64,000 bases of DNA from Nitrospira sp. (GTDB lineage Bacteria; Nitrospirota; Nitrospiria; Nitrospirales; Nitrospiraceae). The notes below the pieces were generated by a model, which saw nothing but the letters and a program-made list of their open reading frames with translations, made no database searches and was not told the origin of the DNA. The stretch spans positions 1 to 64,000 of the forward strand of contig JANDJL010000007.1 in the NCBI GenBank assembly GCA_024330965.1. Direction: 5' to 3'. The position numbers and the translations under genes are program-made. The stretch's first letter is position 1. The number at the start of each line of letters is the position of its first letter. Of this stretch, positions 17,238-25,308 are shown one piece after another.

Positions 17238-17969
17238 TCATCCTCCTTCCCCAACAGACATGGCCCCTTGACCAGACGAATCCACCCCGGCGAGATAGGC
17301 CGCCATGATACCTGACAGGACGATCCCGTCGAAGGTGCCAGCTCCCCCAATACTGGCCATACCGATGGCGATTTTTTCAATATCCCGAAGATGTAACAGA
17401 TCCGCTCCGATCAACGGGCCGAGCACTCCGGCAACGAAGGCGATGGGCGGAGCCTGCTCCGGCACCAACAACAACGCGCTCACAGACGCAACGACGGCGG
17501 GAAAAAGACCGGGCATCGTGATCCCGATGCCCTCCACCGGTTTCGCCATCCAATAACAGACCATTGTATTGATCACCACCGCGATGAGGACGCTGAGAAA
17601 GACTTGTCGACCCGCGACCACCAGTTGCGCGATTTCATAGATAGCGAGCGCCGTCGGAATCACACACCCTCCCACATTGACGGCGATGACGGTCTCCCGG
17701 CGAACACGCCGAAACGTCGGCCACCAGCCCTGAAGTCCAAAGATCGCAAAGGGATCAACCGGCATTGCTTCGACCCGAGCGATCCGTTTCACGGGAATGT
17801 TGATCAGGCTGCCAGCGAAAATACCTATGACGATCAGGAATGCCGCCTGCGGTTCCAATTTGAGTTTGATCAGCGACGTGGTGAAGAGATGGCCGAAAAA
17901 CAGCGGCAGGAGCACCAGCAGGACGAAGAAGAACACCAGTGGGAGGCAGCCCCCTCTCCTCATCATCAT
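17238..17969 (-). CDS. DUF1614 family integral membrane protein
   Basis: This 243-aa, strongly hydrophobic protein starts at the first of three consecutive ATGs (17969), with GAGGGA two bases upstream. About seven membrane segments are visible, beginning LPLVFFFVLLVLLPLFFG and including FLIVIGIFAGSLINIPV and GIGITMPGLFPAVVASVSAL. It closes with PLIGADLLHL and GGAGTFDGIVLSGIMAAYLA, which match the DUF1614 pattern (conserved GADLLHL and GAGTFDGI). No biochemical function is known for the family. The longer reading to 18218 is not supported because the extra 83 residues look non-coding. Confidence 0.85.
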   Translation of the reverse strand: MMMRRGGCLPLVFFFVLLVLLPLFFGHLFTTSLIKLKLEPQAAFLIVIGIFAGSLINIPVKRIARVEAMPVDPFAIFGLQGWWPTFRRVRRETVIAVNVGGCVIPTALAIYEIAQLVVAGRQVFLSVLIAVVINTMVCYWMAKPVEGIGITMPGLFPAVVASVSALLLVPEQAPPIAFVAGVLGPLIGADLLHLRDIEKIAIGMASIGGAGTFDGIVLSGIMAAYLAGVDSSGQGAMSVGEGG

Positions 17970-17993
17970 ATTCCCTCGCGTTTCTCGACCGAC

Positions 17994-18023
17994 CGAGTCG
18001 CCCCCCTGCGAGTCGCCCCCCTG
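17994..18023. repeat. Tandem 15-bp direct repeat upstream of the DUF1614 gene
   Basis: CGAGTCGCCCCCCTG occurs twice without a gap (17994-18008 and 18009-18023). It lies 25 bp upstream of the DUF1614 start codon, in its probable 5' leader or promoter. It may be a simple duplication or a pair of operator half-sites. Confidence 0.7.
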
Positions 18024-18318
18024 ATTGAGGCTGCTATTGTTTCCTGTAATCCGACCCAAACGCAACAGTTCCCGACAGCCGCCAAGTGAGCCGGAGTTGT
18101 TCGGAAGATATGAACCGCCAGGGAAGCCGTGGCGTTCCGCGGCACAAACACCGGATCCCTCTGAGGCAAGACTCCCCATCACCCGTTCTTCTCTGAGTAT
18201 TTTTGCGAGCGGAAGCATCGACGACCGTTCGATGCGTCAATCACTTCTCATCCTCAAACCTTGCTGGCATCCCCGTTGCTTAACCAGCGGACGTGTGAGC
18301 ATGAGAGGAGACGTTGTG

Positions 18319-18397
18319 GTTCTCGCGCCCTCGTGAGGGTGGAATCGAGTGCGAGAACGAGAGAAGGACAAGCGGCGACCAGCTCTCAAACCGCCGC
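18319..18397 (+). promoter_or_regulatory. Structured leader of the hsp20 gene
   Basis: Two perfect inverted repeats lie in the 5' region of hsp20. The first pairs GTTCTCGC (18319-18326) with GCGAGAAC (18351-18358) and encloses the small palindrome CCCTCGTGAGGG (18328-18339). The second pairs GCGGCG (18372-18377) with CGCCGC (18392-18397). The Shine-Dalgarno and ATG follow about 30 bp later. RNA thermometers of the ROSE type occupy this position in many hsp20 genes, but I see no clear pairing that masks this Shine-Dalgarno, so a thermosensor is only a hypothesis. The rest of the gap 17970-18318 shows no gene, no CIRCE element and only a weak sigma32-like CCCCGTT near 18270. Confidence 0.5.
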
Positions 18398-18431
18398 CAT
18401 TTACATCATCGATCAGCAAGGAGGAATCATC

Positions 18432-18929
18432 ATGGCCAAGGCAGAGGAGAAAGCTCTCGTGACCAAGAAACCCCGTGAGCTCACCTCGCGGGTGGAGGAC
18501 CTCGAGCAATGGATGGACCGATTCATGGATGACCTGTGGCGGAGGCCACTGCCCAGTTTGTTCGGATGGGATCGGTGGCTCTCCCATCGGCCCTTCGCCT
18601 GGCGCATGCCGGCGATCGATGTCTACGAGGAAAAAGATACCATTGTGGTCAAGGCCGAACTGCCCGGCATGAAGAAGGACGATGTCGAGGTCAATCTCTC
18701 GGGAGAGACCTTGACGATCAAGGGGGAAAAAAAAGAAGAGCACGAAACGAAAGAAGCAGACTACTATCGTCGTGAGCGATCGTACGGCTCGTTCGTGCGA
18801 ACCGTGGAACTCCCCTGCGAGGTAAAGCAGGACGATATCAAGGCGTCCTTCAAGGACGGTGTGCTCGAAATTCGATTGCCCAAGACCGAGGAGGCCAAGA
18901 AAAAATCCGTTGCTGTCAAGATTGACTAG
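18432..18929 (+). CDS. Small heat shock protein, Hsp20/alpha-crystallin family
   Basis: This 165-aa ATP-independent holdase chaperone starts at ATG 18432 behind AAGGAGG. After an N-terminal helical arm (residues 1-55) comes the alpha-crystallin domain: PAIDVYEEKDTIVVKAELPG, DDVEVNLSGETLTIKGEKK, YRRERSYGSFVRTVELP and the conserved FKDGVLEIRLPK (A-x-x-x-G-V-L type motif). A short Lys-rich tail ends VAVKID. It is preceded by a structured leader and followed by a small lipoprotein gene and an intrinsic terminator. Confidence 0.95.
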   Translation: MAKAEEKALVTKKPRELTSRVEDLEQWMDRFMDDLWRRPLPSLFGWDRWLSHRPFAWRMPAIDVYEEKDTIVVKAELPGMKKDDVEVNLSGETLTIKGEKKEEHETKEADYYRRERSYGSFVRTVELPCEVKQDDIKASFKDGVLEIRLPKTEEAKKKSVAVKID

Positions 18930-18952
18930 CCTCTACTCGTTCGGGAGCCTTC

Positions 18953-19231
18953 GTGGAAACCTTCAAGCGATATGGACGAGGCATGGCCCTGTGCCTCCTC
19001 GTGGGCGGGTGGCTCAGCCTGGCGGCCTGCCATCCGCCGAAGCCCCGAATGGCCGAGGTCGGGGTCGGCGAGGTCGTGGTCGGAATGGCAAGGGCCGAAG
19101 ACGTCGTCCGCGGCAACTCTTCTTTCCTCACCCTCTCCGATCCCCGCCTCATCTCTCCCCTTCGCCCGCCCAGCGTACTGTCTGATCGCACCCGCGAGGG
19201 CCATCATTTTCTTGATTTTCTTGTTCGTTGA
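18953..19231 (+). CDS. Small putative lipoprotein
   Basis: This 92-aa product starts at GTG 18953, 23 bp after the hsp20 stop. It has an N-terminal signal (GMALCLLVGGWLSLAAC) with lipobox LAAC (Cys26). The region after it (PRMAEVGVGEVVVGMARAED) could be a genuine mature part. The last 35 residues, rich in Pro, Ser and Arg, look less like a folded protein, so a frameshift or chance extension is possible. An intrinsic terminator about 105 bp downstream supports transcription with hsp20. No family is recognised. Confidence 0.45.
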   Translation: METFKRYGRGMALCLLVGGWLSLAACHPPKPRMAEVGVGEVVVGMARAEDVVRGNSSFLTLSDPRLISPLRPPSVLSDRTREGHHFLDFLVR

Positions 19232-19336
19232 ATCCTCAGCGAACTGTTCCTCCATATTTCATATTTACATAGTCGGCACGGCGACCGAAGCCCTTCTCGT
19301 TCTCCCACACGGAGGCATCGGCTGCCTCAAGATCGG

Positions 19337-19373
19337 CCCCCCTCGAAAGGAGGGGGGTCCCTCTTTTTCTTTT
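19337..19373 (+). terminator. Rho-independent terminator after the hsp20 unit
   Basis: The stem CCCCCCTC (19337-19344) pairs with GAGGGGGG (19350-19357) around a GAAAG loop and is followed by TCCCTCTTTTTCTTTT. This is a strong intrinsic terminator on the plus strand. It separates hsp20 and the small lipoprotein from the next gene. Confidence 0.85.
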
Positions 19374-19434
19374 CCTGTCGGGAACATTGCCCTCTTCTCC
19401 TCTCTTATGGCATGATTGGCGGTCTTGGAGGAAC

Positions 19435-19971
19435 ATGGGTTCTTTGTTGGAATACGTCGGGTGTGTGCATATTTTCCTCGGACCCTATCGAGGAAATCCC
19501 ATTGCTATTTATCTGAAACGCACTGAATCCGGTTGTTTGATCAGCCCCAAGGTGTATCCCTGGAACGACGTCGTGGGGGTCGGTGATACACCGAACAAGG
19601 CCGCCGCGGATTTTGAAGAAAAGTGGAAAGCGCGAGGGCTCACCCCTGATATGTATTCAGGCCCCTCTTGGGAAGGAGGCATCAAGCCGGAGCGGCCGGC
19701 GCCGCCCAAACCAGCCGCTCCACCCAAGCCTGCAGCGCCGGCGGCAGGATCGGCGCCGGCCGGACAACCTCCTGCTTCCCCTGCTGCCGCATCATCTGAT
19801 CGAGCTGATCGAGCCATTGGTGCGCCGGTTTCCGGAAATCACTCCTCCCATCCAACACCAGCCGCTTCGCAATCGGAATTGACAGCCGCGGCTTCATCAG
19901 CCAACGCTCAATCTTCCCCTGCCACTCACGCCGATATTCCCAATTCCCAGCCGTCAGGCCAGACCGGCTAA
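19435..19971 (+). CDS. Hypothetical protein with Pro/Ala-rich tail
   Basis: This 178-aa product starts at ATG 19435 with GGAGG three bases upstream. The first 80 residues (MGSLLEYVGCVHIFLGPYRG, then TPNKAAADFEEKWKARGL) look like a small folded domain. The rest is low-complexity, rich in Pro, Ala and Ser, with the repeated unit PAPPKPAAPPKPAAPAA. There is no classical signal peptide. The tail could span or decorate the cell envelope or act as a flexible linker. I do not recognise the family. It is convergent with the large catabolic operon. Confidence 0.65.
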   Translation: MGSLLEYVGCVHIFLGPYRGNPIAIYLKRTESGCLISPKVYPWNDVVGVGDTPNKAAADFEEKWKARGLTPDMYSGPSWEGGIKPERPAPPKPAAPPKPAAPAAGSAPAGQPPASPAAASSDRADRAIGAPVSGNHSSHPTPAASQSELTAAASSANAQSSPATHADIPNSQPSGQTG

Positions 19972-20082
19972 CTCGAATTTCCCGGCGACTCGGTTCACGT
20001 TGCAAACAGCCTCGCCCGTCATGGCTCTGAAACAGAGCACTGAGCGCTCAACCTTCAAAACATCTCCTCATGGTGGTGCCGG

Positions 20083-21792
20083 TCATCCATCCCTGAATTG
20101 GTGATCCCGGTAGGCGGCAAGGACTGAAGCAAGACGGGCCTTCAGCTCCAACCGTTTTGGCTTCCCGGTCGAGGTATAAGGCACTTCGCGACCGAAGAGA
20201 ATCACTTTGGGACTGCTGGCGAATGGCAACCGTCTCCGGCAATGGTCGAGGAGTTCGACATCGGTGAGGGGTCCTGCCCCCTCTCTTAGCACGACGTAGG
20301 CGGCGATTTCCTCACCATAGTAGCGGTGCTCGAACGGGATCGCCATGGCGAACTGCACTGCTGGGTGACTTTTGAGCACCCCATCGATTTCCAAGGGAGA
20401 GATGTTCACGCCGCCGCGGATAATGAGTTCTTTCAAGCGGCCAGAGATAAAGAAAAAGGATCGTCCTTGCTCGTCCCGCTCGTAAAACCCCTCGTCTCCA
20501 GAGCGAAACCACCCCCATTGGAAGGCCGCTTCATTCGCGTCGTCTCGTTTGAAGTAGCCATTGCAGACCGTCCAGCCACGGATACAGATTTCTCCCTTGA
20601 CACCAGGCGGCACCGGCTTCCCATGCGCGTCGAGAATCGCCATGTCGTTGTGCGGTAACGCAAGTCCTATCGAGGGATACTCGAAGTCACCCAACCAATG
20701 GCGGTGCGTGGCAGGAGTCAATTCATTCGGCAGGAAGCAAGAATAACACGTGGTTTCCGAGAGACCATAGCCATGTCGGATTGGAAATCCGAACCGATCT
20801 TCGAAACGTAATGCGGTCTCCGTGAGCAACGGTCCTGCCCCACAAATCAGCCCGCCGAACTTGGTCAGGTGATACGACGAGAGATCTTCATCCGCCTCGA
20901 GGAGAAATTCGAGCAGCGTCGGCACGACACTGACACAGGTGACCTGTTCCTCATGAAGCCGCTTCCAAAACAGATGGCTCTTGAACTTTCGGTTCAACAC
21001 GAGACTCCCCCCAAAATAGAAGGGAGTCACGAGCGTCACGACAATGCCATTGACGTGATGAACGGGCAATACGCACATCAGCCGGTCCTCTCGTCCGAAC
21101 CGATGCCACGATGTGATCGCATCGGCGTCGGTCAACAGATTCGCTACGGTCAGCACGACCCCCTTTGGTTGGCCTGTAGTGCCGGACGTATAGACGATGA
21201 GGGCTTCTTCCTCCAATGACGGGCCCTCTGCAGAACCAGTGGCAGGTGCATGACCTGACTCTCTCCCTGGTGCCACCCCCCCGCGATGTTCCAGGAATCC
21301 GTCATCGCTCAGCACAATCACATGTCGCAGACTTGGGATCTCCCTGAGAAATTCCACCGCCTCCTCAACGTGTGTCTTCCAGCAACAGAGAGCCGAGGCT
21401 TCCGCATGTTCGATGATAAACCGTTTCTTGTCTGCGGATTCCTCCAGATTGATCGGCACGATGCTGACGCCGGAGCACCAGGCGGCAAAATAGACGATGA
21501 CGGTTCTCTCGTGGTTAAAGAGAATGGTTGCCAGTCGGTCTCCTCGTGCGAGACCAAGCCGCTCTCGGAGAAACGTCGCGGTCTCTCGAACGGCAGTGCC
21601 AAATGCTTCGTAGGTATAGGAACGGCGCCGCTCTTCATCATAAAAAACCAGGAACTCCCGGCTGGTCAGTCCGGGATCGATCACTCGAGACACAAAGAAC
21701 TCCTCGAACGACCTCCACGGAAACATCGGTCGTTCCCCCTCCAACCTTCTGGCTTGCGCAATTCGTTCAGCGACGGTCGTCAAGCTCGACAT
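20083..21792 (-). CDS. AMP-dependent acyl-CoA synthetase (class I adenylate-forming)
   Basis: This 569-aa enzyme would activate a carboxylic acid to its CoA ester with ATP. It has the phosphate-binding loop YTSGTTGQPKG (201-211), the GYGLSETT motif, the FRSGDEGFYERDE hinge region and the C-terminal lysine motif STGKPKRLEL near residue 548. The substrate cannot be read from sequence. As the last gene of the catabolic operon, overlapping prpC by 26 bp, a short acid such as propionate or a branched-chain acid is a reasonable inference. It is not the classical PrpE/Acs type, which is longer with a distinct N-terminus. Confidence 0.88.
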   Translation of the reverse strand: MSSLTTVAERIAQARRLEGERPMFPWRSFEEFFVSRVIDPGLTSREFLVFYDEERRRSYTYEAFGTAVRETATFLRERLGLARGDRLATILFNHERTVIVYFAAWCSGVSIVPINLEESADKKRFIIEHAEASALCCWKTHVEEAVEFLREIPSLRHVIVLSDDGFLEHRGGVAPGRESGHAPATGSAEGPSLEEEALIVYTSGTTGQPKGVVLTVANLLTDADAITSWHRFGREDRLMCVLPVHHVNGIVVTLVTPFYFGGSLVLNRKFKSHLFWKRLHEEQVTCVSVVPTLLEFLLEADEDLSSYHLTKFGGLICGAGPLLTETALRFEDRFGFPIRHGYGLSETTCYSCFLPNELTPATHRHWLGDFEYPSIGLALPHNDMAILDAHGKPVPPGVKGEICIRGWTVCNGYFKRDDANEAAFQWGWFRSGDEGFYERDEQGRSFFFISGRLKELIIRGGVNISPLEIDGVLKSHPAVQFAMAIPFEHRYYGEEIAAYVVLREGAGPLTDVELLDHCRRRLPFASSPKVILFGREVPYTSTGKPKRLELKARLASVLAAYRDHQFRDG

Positions 21793-22933
21793 AGGCCTCC
21801 GGCGCCGGTCCTTTGTAGAGCGCCCTTGGTCTGATCAAGCGATTATGCTCCTGTTGCTCGATGATGTGGGCGCACCAGCCGGCGATACGGGAACACACGA
21901 AGACAGGGGTATAAAGAACCCGCGGGATTCCCATCAACAGATAGACCACCGCCGTGTAGAAATCGAGATTGGGATGAAGCCCCCGTTCCCGCCTCACCGC
22001 AAGATCGACCGCACGGGCGATGTCGTACCAGCGACGCTCACCGCAGAGATCGCTCAATCGTTCCGCCTCCCTTTGGATGATGTCCGATCGGACATCCCCC
22101 TGTTTGAGGACACGGTGGCCAAATCCCATGATCCGTCTCTTTTCAGCCAACGCGCTCTTTACCCAAGCTTCGGCCAGGTTGGGATTTCCAATTGAGACAA
22201 ACATCTCCGCCACCGCTTCGTTGGCTCCGCCGTGCAATGGACCTTTGAGTGTGCCGATCGCCGCAGTCACAGCAGAGTGGAGATCCGTCATGGTGGACGC
22301 GGTCACGCGGGCTGAAAAGGTGGAGGCATTGAATTCATGTTCCGCGTACAGGATGAGCGAGACCTCGAGCGCCCGCGCCATGGCTCGCGCGCGACCATCT
22401 CCCTTCTGACCCGTCAGGAAAGAGAGCAGATTCTCCGCGAAGCCCATGCCCGGATCCCACGTCACCACCCCATCGCCCATCGCGAGTCGATGGGCTGTAC
22501 CGATCACCAGCGGAATCTGTGTCAAGAGGGCGATCGAGGCCCGGAGCTGTGCCTCCCGCAACGGGTGACGTGGTTCTCGATCCAACAGGCCTAGCCACGA
22601 CACGGCGGTTCGCAAGAGATCCATTGGGTGGGTGTCCCGGGGCACCGTGGCCAGAAACGCCAGAATGCGATCTGGTAAGACGGCCAGGGATGCAAGTTCG
22701 GATGAAAAGTCCTTGAGCTCGCTCTTCGTCGGCAGTGTGCCACGCAAGAGGAGATAGGCCACCTCCTCGAACGTGGCGCGTGCCGCCAAATCACCGATCG
22801 CATAGCCCCGATACCGGAGCCCTGCTCCACCTTCATCGAGCTGACAGATCGCCGTCTCGCCAGCCGGCACCCCTTCGAGACCGGGACTGTAGCCGTACGT
22901 TCCAAGTATTATGGTTGATTCAGCGGTCGTCAT
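21767..22933 (-). CDS. prpC: 2-methylcitrate synthase / citrate synthase family
   Basis: This enzyme condenses propionyl-CoA (or acetyl-CoA) with oxaloacetate. The 388-aa product shows the family blocks LRYRGYAIGDLAA, the active-site His in GPLHGGANEAV, the second His in GFGHRVLKQGDVRSD (usual DPR replaced by DVR), and the active-site Asp in LHPNLDFYTAVVY. Family sequence alone does not separate citrate from methylcitrate synthase. The neighbours prpB and prpD argue for methylcitrate. ATG 22933 has GGGGGAG upstream and overlaps prpB by 14 bp. Confidence 0.85.
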   Translation of the reverse strand: MTTAESTIILGTYGYSPGLEGVPAGETAICQLDEGGAGLRYRGYAIGDLAARATFEEVAYLLLRGTLPTKSELKDFSSELASLAVLPDRILAFLATVPRDTHPMDLLRTAVSWLGLLDREPRHPLREAQLRASIALLTQIPLVIGTAHRLAMGDGVVTWDPGMGFAENLLSFLTGQKGDGRARAMARALEVSLILYAEHEFNASTFSARVTASTMTDLHSAVTAAIGTLKGPLHGGANEAVAEMFVSIGNPNLAEAWVKSALAEKRRIMGFGHRVLKQGDVRSDIIQREAERLSDLCGERRWYDIARAVDLAVRRERGLHPNLDFYTAVVYLLMGIPRVLYTPVFVCSRIAGWCAHIIEQQEHNRLIRPRALYKGPAPEAYVELDDRR

Positions 22934-23834
22934 GGTCTCCCCCGTTCGCACGACAGATCCGTGCTCGCTGCTCATATTCTTGATAACGCAGCAGGTCGTA
23001 GAGTTCTTGTCTGGTCTGCATCCGATCCAAGAGCTGTTGTTGAGAGCCGTGCCGTTTCAATTCTTCGAGCAGCCGCTCGACTGCCTTCGCCGCGACCCTC
23101 AGCGCCGTCACTGGAAACAAGACCAGACGATAGCCGAGCGCCTGAAACTCAGACACGCTCAGGTACGGGGTCTTCCCGAATTCCGTCATGTTGGCGGCTA
23201 GCGGCACCTTGTACCCTTCTTTGGCAAGGCCTTCGGCAAAAGAAGAGAATTCCTCGGCGGACTCAAGGGCCTCAGGGAAGATCACGTCAGCCCCCGCCGC
23301 GATGTAGGCGCTTGCCCGGCTCAGAGCTCCCTCCATCCCCTCAACCGATCGCGCGTCCGTTCGTGCAACGATCACAAACGCCGGATCATGCCGCGCATGA
23401 TAAGCCGCGCGGATCCGGCCCACCATCTCACTCGTGGAAACCAGCCGTTTGCCTGGCAGATGCCCACACTTCTTTGCCAGTTCTTGATCCTCGATCTGGA
23501 TCCCTGCAAGCCCCGCCCGTTCACATTCCTCGACCGTTCGCATCACAGCCAACGGCGGACCGAATCCCGTGTCCACATCCACAATCGCAGGGATGGACAC
23601 GGCCCGCGCGATCACTGCCGCATCAGCCACGACCTCCGCCATCGACAAGAGACCAAGATCCGGAAGGCCCCTCGTCGCAGCCAGACCAGCCCCCGAAATA
23701 TACAGAGCCTGAAACCCAGCCCGTTCAATTTGCATTGCAGTGAGCGCATTGAAGGCCCCGGGCAGCACGATCGTCTCAGTCTCCAGCAACTCCCGAAACT
23801 TCCTGGCTGGGTTAGAGCGGTCATCCCTCATCAT
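22920..23834 (-). CDS. prpB: 2-methylisocitrate lyase
   Basis: This enzyme splits 2-methylisocitrate into pyruvate and succinate in the methylcitrate cycle. The 304-aa protein belongs to the PEP mutase/isocitrate lyase superfamily. It has GAFNALTAMQIERAGF and YISGAG at the N-terminus, the metal-binding VDVDTGFG, the KKCGHLPGK catalytic loop (about residue 120) with its Cys, and RTDARSVEGM. Length and signatures match PrpB rather than the longer isocitrate lyase AceA. It is 16 bp downstream of prpD and overlaps prpC. Confidence 0.92.
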   Translation of the reverse strand: MMRDDRSNPARKFRELLETETIVLPGAFNALTAMQIERAGFQALYISGAGLAATRGLPDLGLLSMAEVVADAAVIARAVSIPAIVDVDTGFGPPLAVMRTVEECERAGLAGIQIEDQELAKKCGHLPGKRLVSTSEMVGRIRAAYHARHDPAFVIVARTDARSVEGMEGALSRASAYIAAGADVIFPEALESAEEFSSFAEGLAKEGYKVPLAANMTEFGKTPYLSVSEFQALGYRLVLFPVTALRVAAKAVERLLEELKRHGSQQQLLDRMQTRQELYDLLRYQEYEQRARICRANGGDHDDR

Positions 23835-23850
23835 GCGTACTGCCCTTCCC

Positions 23851-25308
23851 TCACCGACGATGAATTCGCAAGAGCGGCATCAGTTCGTTGATCTCCGCGA
23901 GTCGCTCAATCATCCACACCTCTTCGATCACTCGTTCAATTTGGGACTGGCGCATTTTCCCCGCTGCTAACCGCCGGAATTTGCCCTCAATCGCTCGATC
24001 CGACATCGGTCGTCTCGGATGGCCGAGGGGATGGTCCACCTGATAGCGATAGGTTGTCCCCCCTTTCATCGTGACGGTCACACGAGTCGGCATCGCCTGG
24101 GGATAGACATCGGCAAAGTCGGGGACCGGCACAACCCGGACCTTCTGCATCAAGGATCGGATAGCGGGATCGTTCACACGTTTTGGGGAGAACGATCGCA
24201 ACGTGACCTTGCCATCCAACAGGGCTACCGCCACACAGTAAGGGAAACTGTGGTCAGCCGTTTCCCTCGTTAACGGATGCCACTTCTCTGGATCACGGCC
24301 GATGATTTCGATGGCGACATCGTAACTGCCAATCTCAACGTCCTCGATGTCCGCAAGTGCCTCTTCTCCCCTTGCTGCCGTTATTTGATCCCTGACTGAT
24401 AAAGCTGCCTCCACCGCCGTTTGTGCATGGTACTCGACCGGCGCCGGCTTGATATACGTATCCAGGATTTTGAACGGCACCGGTTCGCTGCCATCCCCCA
24501 CCTCGCCCCCCATCACCGGTAATTCGAAAGGCCCTGAGACCAGTGGCATGAATCCCTTTTCCCCCTCAAAAATCGGAGCCGGGCCGGTCATCCCCCTCCG
24601 GGCCAACAGCGCGGCAAACACGCCGTTGCGCGCCGCATTCGCGAAGGCACAGGCCTTCCACATTGAGATCGCTCCGACTCTCGTCTGCCGCAAGGCGATG
24701 TTAGAGGCAGCAGCCAGGTTGACAGCCTGTTCCATCTGGGCGAGCGAGAGATTCATGACATACGCAGCCCCCAGCGAAGACGAGATAGCCCCGTAGGTCA
24801 CGTGATCCCAGCCTCGCGGCCGTAACGCCGCCGCATCACAGAGGCGACAGTGGACTTCGTAGGCCAGAGCGATCGCCGTGATCACCCGCTCACCCGACGC
24901 ACGAGCCGCCTCTCCAGCAGCAAGCACCGCCGCGATATTGTCGGACGGATGAGCCGGTTCCTTGGAGAGGTACGTATCATTGAAATCGAAATACCTCACG
25001 AGTGAGCCGTTCGCGAACGTGGCAAGGTCCGGCGACGTTTCGTGATCTGTTCCCCAAATGGTTGCGCCATTCGGCGCTGTGACGGACTGCGCCACGTCCC
25101 GAGCGATCCGGCAAGGAGGTGTCTGCCAGGCTCCGATGGCACAGGCCAGACTGTCCAGCAGCCGCCGTTTGACCTCGTGGACCACCTCTCCAGGGAGACC
25201 GTTGTAACGGATCGTTCGACCGTACTGGGCAAGACGAGCAGCTACCGTCATGGGAGGAGCTTCTTCAATTCCTGCACCTCCTCCGCCCCGCATCATCGTC
25301 TGAGTCAT
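23851..25308 (-). CDS. prpD: 2-methylcitrate dehydratase (MmgE/PrpD family)
   Basis: This enzyme dehydrates 2-methylcitrate to 2-methyl-cis-aconitate. The 485-aa protein matches the MmgE/PrpD family in length and blocks: LLDSLACAIGAW, the conserved FDFNDTYL region (YFDFNDTYLSKEPAHPSDNI), AYEVHCRLCDAAALRPRGWD, KACAFANAARNG and ETADHSFPYCVAVALLDG. ATG 25308 overlaps the preceding stop (ATGA); ATG 25251 is a possible shorter start. No aconitase is seen nearby; PrpD may act with the housekeeping aconitase for the rehydration step. Confidence 0.92.
   Translation of the reverse strand: MTQTMMRGGGGAGIEEAPPMTVAARLAQYGRTIRYNGLPGEVVHEVKRRLLDSLACAIGAWQTPPCRIARDVAQSVTAPNGATIWGTDHETSPDLATFANGSLVRYFDFNDTYLSKEPAHPSDNIAAVLAAGEAARASGERVITAIALAYEVHCRLCDAAALRPRGWDHVTYGAISSSLGAAYVMNLSLAQMEQAVNLAAASNIALRQTRVGAISMWKACAFANAARNGVFAALLARRGMTGPAPIFEGEKGFMPLVSGPFELPVMGGEVGDGSEPVPFKILDTYIKPAPVEYHAQTAVEAALSVRDQITAARGEEALADIEDVEIGSYDVAIEIIGRDPEKWHPLTRETADHSFPYCVAVALLDGKVTLRSFSPKRVNDPAIRSLMQKVRVVPVPDFADVYPQAMPTRVTVTMKGGTTYRYQVDHPLGHPRRPMSDRAIEGKFRRLAAGKMRQSQIERVIEEVWMIERLAEINELMPLLRIHRR

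Noticed and set aside
18261..18431. CIRCE or sigma32 promoter for hsp20.
   Set aside because: No TTAGCACTC-N9-GAGTGCTAA repeat; the CCCCGTT near 18270 lacks a properly spaced -35.
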